A stretch of 6,307 bases of DNA from Candidatus Melainabacteria bacterium (GTDB lineage Bacteria > Cyanobacteriota > Vampirovibrionia > Obscuribacterales > Obscuribacteraceae), in contig JACQVM010000047.1 in assembly GCA_016209785.1 (NCBI GenBank), forward strand, positions 1-6,307. The letters run 5' to 3'. The notes beneath the pieces are model-generated. The model was not told the DNA's origin. It saw only the letters and a program-made list of their open reading frames with translations, and did no database searches. Shown piece after piece: positions 1 to 6,137 of this stretch (its first letter is position 1; each line of letters opens with the position of its first letter). The translations under genes were made by a program, and so were the position numbers.

Positions 1-625
1 GGAATCAGCAGCGCAACCTGTCTATCATGTATCAGGTATCACGCACAGAAACGAGCCAATTCTTCCGGTTGTAGCAGCTGGCGAGCCGGCGGAAGAAAAC
101 CACACTTGCTGGGGGATTGCCGTCGCAGCAGCAGCGACAGCTCAACTCCGTGCACAGGGCTTCCCGGTGGGGAGGTGCTTCATCCCCTTTGAATCAGCAA
201 TGCACTGGTTGGTGGTCACGATCGATAGATCGTATAGAGGGAAAACAACAGGAGCAGAGCTTGCCGACAAGCTAGCTGAGATCTTCTTTGCGACCAAGGC
301 TGGCTTCATGCTCTCAAAGGTGCTGATGGTGGATGACGATATTGATCCAAGCAATATCAACGAGGTGGTCTGGGCGTTTGCCAGTAGGGCTCACCCTGTG
401 GACGGGCAGTTTCTTTTCCCTGATCAACCCCCGTTTCCGCTCCAACTGTTCGTGACCTCGGAGGAAAAAGTAACCAGGAAATCCACCAAGGTCATTTACA
501 GTTGTCTTTATCAGGACTCATTGTCGGAGCAAGAACTGCCCAGGAGGCTTACCCTTCAAGAGATCTGCGGCGCGTCAATGAGCAATCAGGTTCTCTGTAG
601 GTGGCATGAGTACGGATACGAGTAA
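1..625 (+). CDS. UbiD/Fdc-family decarboxylase, C-terminal part (5' end outside window)
   Basis: This is the C-terminal ~207 residues of a UbiD-superfamily decarboxylase, an enzyme that uses prenylated FMN (made by UbiX) to remove CO2 reversibly from aromatic or alpha,beta-unsaturated acids. The frame is open from the left edge (first full codon at 2) to TAA at 623-625, so the gene begins upstream. The GTG at 167 is an internal Val codon. Family blocks seen, in order: HRNEPILP (fragment residues 15-22), PFES (62-65), KAGFMLSKVLMVDDDIDP (99-116), VVWAFASR (122-129), and a final block ending CRWHEYGYE. By recall, PFES plus the KAG...DDID..WAF.R block resembles fungal ferulic acid decarboxylase Fdc1 and bacterial relatives more than E. 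coli UbiD. The catalytic Glu-Arg-Glu network lies upstream of the window, so activity and substrate cannot be judged. It converges on the ABM gene 12 bp away. Family assignment is firm, substrate unknown. Confidence 0.88.
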   Translation, partial: ESAAQPVYHVSGITHRNEPILPVVAAGEPAEENHTCWGIAVAAAATAQLRAQGFPVGRCFIPFESAMHWLVVTIDRSYRGKTTGAELADKLAEIFFATKAGFMLSKVLMVDDDIDPSNINEVVWAFASRAHPVDGQFLFPDQPPFPLQLFVTSEEKVTRKSTKVIYSCLYQDSLSEQELPRRLTLQEICGASMSNQVLCRWHEYGYE

Positions 626-637
626 GCATGACTATTT

Positions 638-1195
638 TCAGACTGGATAGAGCCATTTAGCAAATAGGCGGGTTGCAAGTGGCAGAGCTACATAGCTGTC
701 GATTGCAACAATCATAGCTGTTGAAATCATCGTGACAGTCCAGCCAGGGAAGGACATCAGCAGTGGTTGCAGGAGCGGTCCTGCGATAAAGACAAGGGGA
801 ACAAGGGATACATATACGATGACCGCCATTTTGTATGTAGGTGGAGTGTTAGACTCCTTGGCAGTGGAGGTGGAGAACCAGTGCTCCAGTCCGTTGCTGT
901 ACCTGAATTCCGGTTGCTTTGCCACGATGGTGGGCAAATTGGCTCTCCGCTGGCGGTATTCGTCGGACTTCCACCAGTCCTGCAAATGGTCTATTGAGGC
1001 AAACCGAAAGATCACATGGTAAAGAAGCGGCTCATCTTCCTGCGGTGGAAACACCGTCTGTCCAATGAAGCCCTTAAATTGCCTCATCGTTTTTAGCAAT
1101 CCATCATTCCATTCCAAGAACGAGTCCTGGCAACCTGGTTTGACGAAGTGCTTAACCAAAACCGTTATTGGCTCGTCTACCTGGCTGCTGGTCAT
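638..1195 (-). CDS. Antibiotic biosynthesis monooxygenase (ABM) domain protein with two C-terminal membrane helices
   Basis: The 185-aa protein has two parts. Residues about 9-105 form a ferredoxin-like ABM domain: strand ITVLVKHFVKPG, the helix region around FLEWNDGLLKTMRQFKGFIG, strand LLYHVIFRF, and a helix with DWWKSDEYRQRR. After a Ser/Thr/Pro-rich linker (108-120) come two hydrophobic segments (about 122-146 and 153-173), ending in the cationic tail RLFAKWLYPV. This matches the COG3224-type membrane-tethered ABM proteins as I recall them. ABM domains include cofactor-less quinol oxygenases and heme-degrading enzymes, but many have no known activity, so a substrate should not be assumed. 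The two helices probably anchor the domain in the inner membrane with the ABM part cytoplasmic. The ATG at 1195 is preceded on the - strand by AGGAA about 9-10 nt upstream and a TATAAT box at 1234-1239. TGA is at 638-640. Confidence 0.82.
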   Translation of the reverse strand: MTSSQVDEPITVLVKHFVKPGCQDSFLEWNDGLLKTMRQFKGFIGQTVFPPQEDEPLLYHVIFRFASIDHLQDWWKSDEYRQRRANLPTIVAKQPEFRYSNGLEHWFSTSTAKESNTPPTYKMAVIVYVSLVPLVFIAGPLLQPLLMSFPGWTVTMISTAMIVAIDSYVALPLATRLFAKWLYPV

Positions 1196-1233
1196 TTGCT
1201 AAAGTTCCTGTAGATTACTTGATTGCGACTACT

Positions 1234-1239
1234 ATTATA
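1234..1239 (-). promoter_or_regulatory. Candidate -10 box of the ABM gene
   Basis: On the - strand this reads TATAAT, a perfect sigma-70 type -10 hexamer, about 39 nt upstream of the ABM start codon. No good TTGACA-like -35 sits 16-18 nt further upstream (TAACGA is the best at 17), so the promoter would be weak or activator-dependent, or the match is chance. Confidence 0.4.
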
Positions 1240-1375
1240 GTTGTCCAGTGCGTCAGTCGTTATGAACAAGCCTGCATTAGCCAAGAACATAGCTGCGCCG
1301 AGACGTAGCTTTAGGTTGGGGAGGTATCCAGGTACGAAAGTCGCTCAGACTCCGCAGTGTTTTATGCTATCGAAA

Positions 1376-2323
1376 TTAAATCAGCGCCGACTCGGTAAAC
1401 TCTAAACATCCCTTGGCTGCGTTAAAAGATGCGTAAATTCCTATTGGCACCACAGATGCATTGCTACCAGCACCAATAGGCAATCCAAAGCATGCAGGTT
1501 TGCCGAGAGATTTAAGTCGATCACCTAGAAGATCTTCTAACGAGAGCATGTTGTATGCACCTTTAGTTCCACAGTTGGCAAACTGTCCTAGAGCAACTGC
1601 CTTAACTTGTTCTAGGACGCCTGCAACATAAAGGGTAGTAAACCAGCGATCAAGTATGTCGTTACGTTCGTTCTTGTCCTCTAAAAAAAGAATCTTGTTT
1701 TCCATCTTGGGCTGGTATGGTGTTCCCATTAGTGATACCAGTGCAGTGAGATTGCCACCAATAAGAGTTCCTTCTGCAAGTCCTTCCACCGGTGTGTAAA
1801 ATGTCTCTAAGACAAGGTCGTTTACAACAGTTGCTGAAATGGGGGATAGAGGAGTTGGTGCGGTGAGGGCTTCTTTGAATATCTCGAAAGTATATTTGGT
1901 GCTTATTTCATCAAGATTGGGCCCATATAGCACCATTAAGTTGGAGCGTGCATGTATGGCTAAGAGCAGATGGGTGTTGTCGTTGCCTCCAATTAATACC
2001 TTGGGCTTTGCTGCAATTAGAGAGTAGTTGAGATTGGGAAGAAGGTGTATTGAGCCGAAACCTCCCGTGATGCAGAAGAGCCCAGCAACAGAGTCATCAT
2101 CAATGAAGGTCATAAAGTCTTCCAGACGTTGCTCATTAGTTCCAGCCATGTGTCCGTGCATGCTTAAGACGTGCTTGCCTAAGACAGGCCTAAAGCCTAG
2201 CTCCTCTACAAGTTTTATGGAGCGTTGGATGACTGCTGGACTTTCAGGCCGACTGGCTGGACAAACAAGTGCTACTTTGTCATTAGGCCTTAAGGCAACT
2301 GGTTTGATAAGGTGCTTTGTCAT
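1376..2323 (-). CDS. Peptidase S66 (LD-carboxypeptidase) paralogue lacking catalytic Ser and His; probable pseudoenzyme
   Basis: A 315-aa, full-length member of the S66 (LdcA/MccF) family. Fold motifs are retained: LRPNDKVALVCPAS near residues 11-24, ITGGFGSIHLLP (85-96), the GGNL loop (189-192), ILFLED (211-216) and PIGIYASF near the C-terminus. Active S66 enzymes cleave the LD bond before the terminal D-Ala of murein tetrapeptide with a Ser-Glu-His triad. Here the nucleophile motif GxSD reads GGND, so Ser is N114 (AAC, 1982-1984). The Glu is kept (E215). The His of the GHG motif is replaced, as the segment reads GAGSN with A285 (GCT, 1469-1471). Hydrolysis by the usual mechanism should be impossible. 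The frame is intact, so this looks like a kept protein rather than gene decay. The start at 2323 has AGGA 6 nt upstream, 15 bp after the intact paralogue. A binding, sensory or heterodimer role is inference. Confidence 0.9.
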   Translation of the reverse strand: MTKHLIKPVALRPNDKVALVCPASRPESPAVIQRSIKLVEELGFRPVLGKHVLSMHGHMAGTNEQRLEDFMTFIDDDSVAGLFCITGGFGSIHLLPNLNYSLIAAKPKVLIGGNDNTHLLLAIHARSNLMVLYGPNLDEISTKYTFEIFKEALTAPTPLSPISATVVNDLVLETFYTPVEGLAEGTLIGGNLTALVSLMGTPYQPKMENKILFLEDKNERNDILDRWFTTLYVAGVLEQVKAVALGQFANCGTKGAYNMLSLEDLLGDRLKSLGKPACFGLPIGAGSNASVVPIGIYASFNAAKGCLEFTESALI

Positions 2324-2329
2324 TGCAAG

Positions 2330-2333
2330 TCCT
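2330..2333 (-). promoter_or_regulatory. Shine-Dalgarno AGGA of the second S66 gene
   Basis: On the - strand AGGA lies 6 nt before the ATG at 2323, inside the 15-bp gap after the stop codon of the upstream S66 gene. It fixes the start and indicates independent initiation within a shared transcript. Confidence 0.7.
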
Positions 2334-2338
2334 GTGCA

Positions 2339-3328
2339 TTACACTGTGGCGCTTTCTTCAATTTTGAGGTCTACTTTGTCTCGTGAAGCAATTAGTGACG
2401 CCATTACTCCTAATGGCAGTGTAGGCTTTTGCGCGCCATGTCCTAGTCTCATGCCATAAACTATAGGAATGCCCAGGTTGCCAAGCCTTTCTCTCACAAC
2501 ATGCTCGAGGCTGCTATTGAGTGTCAGTACATTGCGCTTGCTGCTACCTGGCCTGCAATCTATGCAATCAGCAATGATTATTCCAGCAGCTTGCTGGAAC
2601 TTTCCTGCTAGAAGAAGCTGGCTGAGCATGCGATCTATGTTGTGAGGCTCTTCTTCAAGGTCCTCCAGAAAGACAATTTTGCCAGAGGTCTCTATTTCAA
2701 ATGATGTTCCCATGAGCTGTCGAATGAGTGTCATGCAGCCACCAATGAGTGGTCCGTGAGCAACTCCTTCTTTAATTACCAGGCGAGCTGGGGGGTATTG
2801 TGGACTCCAGATATCCTTTGGAGAAGGGTCGGAAATTACGCCCAAGGGTTTTGGTTGCATCAGTGCTTTGCGGAAGTGACGGTGGGTATAGCGGCTCTCA
2901 AAAAATGAGTTCAACATAGGCCCATGGAAGGTTATAAGCCCCGTAGCTTGCTGAATGGGGATGAGGAGTCCGGTTATGTCTGAGTAGCCTACTAAAATCT
3001 TAGGATTAGTACTGATCAGCTTGAAGTCAAGCTTGGGGAGCAATCGCACTGATCCATTGCCACCGCGAACTGGAATTATGGCTGAAATTTCAGGGTCAGC
3101 CCACATTTCATGTAAATCTGCTAGTCGTGCTTCATCAACTCCGGCTAGATCACCCCACGAATCAAAGACATGTTTGCCAATCTTGTACTTAAGACCTAGC
3201 TTTCCTAGCCATTGACAGGCGAACTCTAAGGCAGATGGCTCGAATGGCGGTGTCGATGGCGCAACAATACCTACGGTATCTCCTGGTCGTAAGGCTTTTG
3301 GTTTGATAGGCTTACATATTGTTGTCAT
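2339..3328 (-). CDS. ldcA: LD-carboxypeptidase (muramoyltetrapeptide carboxypeptidase), peptidase S66, triad intact
   Basis: A 329-aa S66 serine peptidase. LdcA is typically cytoplasmic and trims the terminal D-Ala from murein tetrapeptides, so that tripeptides can be reused in cell-wall recycling; the relative MccF instead inactivates microcin C. No signal peptide is visible. The N-terminal block is LRPGDTVGIVAPS (13-25), followed by VRGGNGSVRLLP (87-98), then nucleophile motif GYSD with S116 (TCA, 2981-2983), IVFLED with E222, and RLGHG with H297 (CAT, 2438-2440). These correspond to the Ser-Glu-His triad described for Pseudomonas LdcA. One oddity is that the usual GGNL loop reads GGCM (196-199). 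The start at 3328 has AAGG 4 nt upstream. It is followed after 15 bp by the paralogue without Ser and His. Substrate choice between murein peptide and another peptide conjugate cannot be settled from sequence. Confidence 0.92.
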   Translation of the reverse strand: MTTICKPIKPKALRPGDTVGIVAPSTPPFEPSALEFACQWLGKLGLKYKIGKHVFDSWGDLAGVDEARLADLHEMWADPEISAIIPVRGGNGSVRLLPKLDFKLISTNPKILVGYSDITGLLIPIQQATGLITFHGPMLNSFFESRYTHRHFRKALMQPKPLGVISDPSPKDIWSPQYPPARLVIKEGVAHGPLIGGCMTLIRQLMGTSFEIETSGKIVFLEDLEEEPHNIDRMLSQLLLAGKFQQAAGIIIADCIDCRPGSSKRNVLTLNSSLEHVVRERLGNLGIPIVYGMRLGHGAQKPTLPLGVMASLIASRDKVDLKIEESATV

Positions 3329-3446
3329 CTTGCCTTGGGCTGGATATCTATCCCTGTGAGTTGTCTATGCTGATATATTTGATAGTCAAGGCTCTAATTA
3401 TTTTAAAGGTTGTCGCTAAATACAAAATCCTACCAGAGCTTGCCAT
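3329..3446. promoter_or_regulatory. Divergent promoter region between ldcA and the acyl-CoA dehydrogenase gene
   Basis: This 118-bp AT-rich gap separates two genes read outward, so it should hold both promoters. On the + strand TTGATA (3379-3384), a 17-nt spacer, then TTTAAA (3402-3407) is a possible promoter for the acyl-CoA dehydrogenase. On the - strand TTGACT (3389-3384), a 16-nt spacer, then TAGACA (3367-3362) is a possible promoter for the S66 pair. The two -35 boxes touch, so occupancy by polymerase could be mutually exclusive. The hexamers are imperfect, so these are candidates only. Confidence 0.35.
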
Positions 3447-4637
3447 ATGCTAAAGGCAGAAGTATCTCCATTTATCGAGAATAACGAATCAAGCGTGTTT
3501 TCCAGTCAACAGCTTTATTGGCTAGGCAAAGCAAAAGCTTTTGCCGAGGCAATACCACTTGAGGACATCATTAACGCAGATACCCAAAATGTTTTTAGGC
3601 GTGATCTGTTTGAGGCGGCTTGCCAAGAAGGATTTGGGGACCTTCCCTTTCCTACCACCTATGGTGGTAGTGGCGGTGATTATGTAAGTTTTTGTCTTGT
3701 GAATGAAGAATTTGCCCGCTGCTGCGTGCCCATAATGAGTTCGTTGGGTGTGCATGTTTTGTGCCAAGAACCAATTTATAGATTTGGGACACCCGAGCAG
3801 AAAGACCGCTATCTCCCACTGTCTTCTTCTGGAAAGTACCTTGCTGCTTTTGGGCTCACAGAGCCAGGAGCGGGGTCAGATACTGCAGCCATCAGTACTA
3901 CTGCTCGCCTCATTGGAGGTGAGTACGTTTTAAATGGTACCAAGACGTTTATCACCAGCGGTGGTGTAGCAGACTATTACATTGTGATGGCTAGGCTTGC
4001 TGGATTTGATGGGTTGGTCGATTCAGATGCGAGATCAATTACAGCATTTATTGTTGAAAGGGGCTTTCCTGGCTTTGAGATTGGTCAAAAGTTTGACATG
4101 TTGGGTATGCGAGGGTACTCAACCTGTGAATTGGTCTTTAATGATTGCCGCGTGCCTAAGGACAATTTGCTTGGACAACCAGGTTGGGGTCGTAAGGTGG
4201 CATTGTCTAGCCTAGGCAAAGGGCGTGTCACAATTGCAGCCCAAGCAACTGGCTGGGCGCAAGGAGCTTTAGATTGCATATTGAGGCACTTGAGGCAAGG
4301 GCATGCTGAAGGACACCTTGATCCAGCCATGGGTGGACTAGCCAGCCTGGTTGGCGAGCTGGCTATTTTGGTTGAAGCAGCACGTGTGCTTACGCATCAG
4401 GCGGCAAGAAAGATTGACAACGGTGATACTGATGTTGTCTTGGCAGGCATGGCTAAGGTTCAAGCAACGGATACAGCAATGACCGTGGCTACCGAGGCGG
4501 TTTCTATTATTGGCCCTCACGGCATCAATCCACAGCTACTTGTCGAGAGGATTTTTAGGGATGCCAAAGCTGGACAAATATATGAAGGCACCAACCAGAT
4601 TCAAAGAATGCTTATTGCCCGTCACCTTCTTCAGTGA
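3447..4637 (+). CDS. Acyl-CoA dehydrogenase family flavoprotein
   Basis: A 396-aa protein of normal family length (FAD enzymes that form the alpha,beta double bond of acyl-CoA and pass electrons to electron-transfer flavoprotein). The N-terminal helical domain spans about 1-130. The beta domain carries signature GLTEPGAGSDTAA (136-148), the FAD-proximal GTKTFITSG (164-172) and MLGMRGYSTCEL (218-229). The C-terminal helical domain ends with IFRDAKAGQIYEGTNQIQR. E380 in the YEGT motif is at the catalytic-base position of medium- and short-chain enzymes. Two FAD-contact motifs are altered: the usual R-x-x-F-G at the start of the last domain reads RQGHAEGH (283-290), and the Q-x-x-G-G-x-G stretch reads SIIGPHG (353-359). 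Substrate chain length cannot be assigned. The ATG at 3447 has only a weak AGAG upstream. It heads a + strand series and is followed 25 bp on by a small membrane-protein gene. Confidence 0.93.
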   Translation: MLKAEVSPFIENNESSVFSSQQLYWLGKAKAFAEAIPLEDIINADTQNVFRRDLFEAACQEGFGDLPFPTTYGGSGGDYVSFCLVNEEFARCCVPIMSSLGVHVLCQEPIYRFGTPEQKDRYLPLSSSGKYLAAFGLTEPGAGSDTAAISTTARLIGGEYVLNGTKTFITSGGVADYYIVMARLAGFDGLVDSDARSITAFIVERGFPGFEIGQKFDMLGMRGYSTCELVFNDCRVPKDNLLGQPGWGRKVALSSLGKGRVTIAAQATGWAQGALDCILRHLRQGHAEGHLDPAMGGLASLVGELAILVEAARVLTHQAARKIDNGDTDVVLAGMAKVQATDTAMTVATEAVSIIGPHGINPQLLVERIFRDAKAGQIYEGTNQIQRMLIARHLLQ

Positions 4638-4648
4638 CGGATTGGAAA

Positions 4649-4653
4649 AAGGA
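4649..4653 (+). promoter_or_regulatory. Shine-Dalgarno AAGGA supporting a GTG start
   Basis: AAGGA lies 9 nt before the GTG at 4663 in the 25-bp gap after the acyl-CoA dehydrogenase stop. The nearby ATG at 4674 is in another frame, so this site decides the GTG start of the 141-aa gene. Confidence 0.6.
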
Positions 4654-4662
4654 ATTGCTTAG

Positions 4663-5088
4663 GTGGACCAAATATGGCACAACATCCATGAATTGCTTGA
4701 GCAAGGCTTGTTGATTAGCGTAGCGAAGGTGACTCTGGGGCTTATTATGCTTGGACTAAGCCTGGTCAGCTTTTATGTTGTCTTGGTGGCTGGCAAGTGG
4801 CATGCGCAACTTGTCAATCTGGAGCAAACAGCAAATTTTTGTCGAGATGAGCTCATGTTCCAATTTATAGTAGCCCGCTCGCGCCTTGATGAGATGAAGG
4901 GTTATATCTCACGCCGTAGGCAAGCAAATTCAGTGAGCTTAAATCCACAAGTTTTAAAGAGTATCGGGTCAATTCTGCTTTTGGTCGTGCGAAAAGAGAA
5001 GAGCATTGTGCAATGGGGTATGCTTATCGTGAAGCTTGGTGGTTCTCTTCTGAACTTCCTTAAGTCCTCAGGCAAGGCAAATAATTAG
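4663..5088 (+). CDS. Small single-helix membrane protein, unknown function
   Basis: A 141-aa protein I do not recognise. A short amphipathic N-terminus (1-16) leads into one strong membrane helix at about 18-43, rich in Leu, Val and Gly. Next comes a charged, helix-prone stretch (about 46-88) with the basic patch SRRRQ at 83-87, then two moderately hydrophobic amphipathic stretches (99-110 and 116-134) that may lie on the membrane. There is no signal peptidase site, lipobox or cysteine motif. The basic residues after the first helix suggest the C-terminal part is cytoplasmic. Translation starts at GTG behind AAGGA. The gene sits 25 bp after the acyl-CoA dehydrogenase and 85 bp before the prenyl diphosphate synthase on the same strand, consistent with co-transcription. 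Codon use looks like its neighbours and the length argues for a real gene. A membrane scaffold or anchor role is only a guess. Confidence 0.72.
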   Translation: MDQIWHNIHELLEQGLLISVAKVTLGLIMLGLSLVSFYVVLVAGKWHAQLVNLEQTANFCRDELMFQFIVARSRLDEMKGYISRRRQANSVSLNPQVLKSIGSILLLVVRKEKSIVQWGMLIVKLGGSLLNFLKSSGKANN

Positions 5089-5173
5089 TAATTTCTCTTT
5101 TCTCGGATTAGGGAAGACTGGCCGATAATTGTGTCTTGTGTCCTTGGTGAGGTTGCTTGAGGCTAATTTTTAA
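5089..5173 (+). other. 85-bp gap before the prenyl synthase gene
   Basis: No gene, inverted repeat or convincing promoter is visible. Its only functional-looking element is GAGG at 5159-5162, 11 nt before the ATG at 5174, a somewhat distant ribosome binding site. An in-frame TAA directly before that ATG (5171-5173) rules out an upstream start. An internal promoter cannot be excluded. Confidence 0.4.
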
Positions 5174-6103
5174 ATGGTTGTGCCAACGACCTTTAACTTC
5201 AAAGAATATTTAGCGCTCAAGCGCCAGCTTGTGGAAACCAGGCTAGCAGAGTTCCTGGAAGATGATGATCTGCCTTTGCTATGGGAGTCAATGCGTTATT
5301 CGGTGCTGTCTGGGGGAAAACGCTTGAGGGCGCTTTTATGCTTGGCTGCTGCTGAAGCTGTTATGCCGTCTTCAACTGAGCTTGTATTGCCTTGTGCTTG
5401 TGCTATAGAGCTTGTTCATGCAATGAGCTTAATTCATGACGATTTGCCTGCTATGGATAATGATGAGTTGAGGCGAGGCAGACCAACGAATCACAAGGTA
5501 TATGGAGAGGCAATGGCTCTTTTGGCAGGCGATGCCCTGCTTACGCTTGCCTCTGAAATTCTAATTGCCAAGACTCCGGCCAGTGTGCCACCGGAGAGAT
5601 TGTTGTTGGTTGCAGGTGCCTTGAACCATGCCGCTGGTGCCAAAGGCATGGTTGGTGGGCAGGTAGAAGATTTGCGTTTTACTGGGCTTGCCGATAGTGC
5701 AACCAAGCAGGTTACGCCAGCGATGCTTGAATCTATGCATAGGCGAAAGACAGGGGCATTGCTTAGGTTTTCGGTTTGGTCGGGAGCCTGTCTGGCAGGC
5801 TTGAGTGGAGAGCAACTGACAGCATTGACAACATTTGGTGAGGCGTTAGGACTGGCGTTTCAGATTAAAGATGACTTACTGGATGTTACAGGGGACGCAA
5901 ACACTCTGGGCAAAACGCCTGGCAAAGACGAGGCTGCAAAGAAGGTCACGTGGGTAAGTTTGTTTGGCATAGAGGGTTCTAAAGCAAAGCTTGTTGTCTT
6001 GGCAGACCAAGCACAAAATGAATTGGTGAGAACTGGCTTGTCTGAAGAGTCACTTATCCCACTTCAGTCCTTACTTGATTATGCTCTCTACCGGTTTAAC
6101 TAA
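5174..6103 (+). CDS. crtE: Geranylgeranyl diphosphate synthase (type II polyprenyl synthase)
   Basis: A 309-aa trans-prenyl diphosphate synthase that condenses isopentenyl diphosphate with allylic diphosphates. All hallmark motifs are present: GGKRLR (47-52) for pyrophosphate binding; first Asp-rich motif DDLPAMD (89-95) followed by the RRGRPTNH block (100-107); GMVGGQ (158-163); RKTGAL (191-196); and second Asp-rich motif DDLLD (233-237). The first motif has the DDx4D spacing shared by bacterial farnesyl synthases and plant/cyanobacterial type II geranylgeranyl synthases. The fifth residue before it is Met (AMSLIHDD) rather than the Tyr of E. coli IspA, which leaves room for a longer chain, so a C20 product is more likely than C15. 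The soluble product would feed carotenoids, quinone or chlorophyll-type side chains, or other lipids. A DivPAP2 gene follows after 34 bp. The symbol crtE reflects the cyanobacterial-like type; ispA is the alternative. Confidence 0.9.
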   Translation: MVVPTTFNFKEYLALKRQLVETRLAEFLEDDDLPLLWESMRYSVLSGGKRLRALLCLAAAEAVMPSSTELVLPCACAIELVHAMSLIHDDLPAMDNDELRRGRPTNHKVYGEAMALLAGDALLTLASEILIAKTPASVPPERLLLVAGALNHAAGAKGMVGGQVEDLRFTGLADSATKQVTPAMLESMHRRKTGALLRFSVWSGACLAGLSGEQLTALTTFGEALGLAFQIKDDLLDVTGDANTLGKTPGKDEAAKKVTWVSLFGIEGSKAKLVVLADQAQNELVRTGLSEESLIPLQSLLDYALYRFN

Positions 6104-6137
6104 AGACAAATAGGCTTTTTGGAATCTTCTTGATTAA

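Noticed and set aside
167..625. A short stand-alone gene starting at GTG 167
   Set aside because: The same frame stays open to the left edge and the residues before 167 (HRNEPILP and following) are conserved UbiD-family sequence, so the GTG is an internal Val codon.
732..1022. 96-codon + strand open frame opposite the ABM gene
   Set aside because: Antisense shadow of a gene with clear domain structure; no ribosome site or motif.
1291..1310. Inverted repeat AGCTGCG / CGTAGCT with a 6-nt loop
   Set aside because: It pairs fully only as + strand RNA (one G-U pair), has no T-run, and no + strand gene ends nearby, so there is no support for a terminator.
1262..1405. Small + strand frame of 47 aa starting MNKPALAKN in the gap between the ABM and S66 genes
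   Set aside because: No Shine-Dalgarno, it overlaps the 3' end of the opposite-strand S66 gene, and its composition (many Arg/Lys/Pro, no hydrophobic pattern) looks like chance.
2028..2459. 143-codon + strand open frame opposite the junction of the two S66 genes
   Set aside because: It lies antisense across two well-supported genes, has no recognisable motif and a Ser/Pro-rich shadow-like composition.
6104..6137. Possible terminator after the geranylgeranyl synthase gene because of the CTTTTTGG run
   Set aside because: There is no GC-rich stem before the T-run, and the next gene starts within 34 bp on the same strand.
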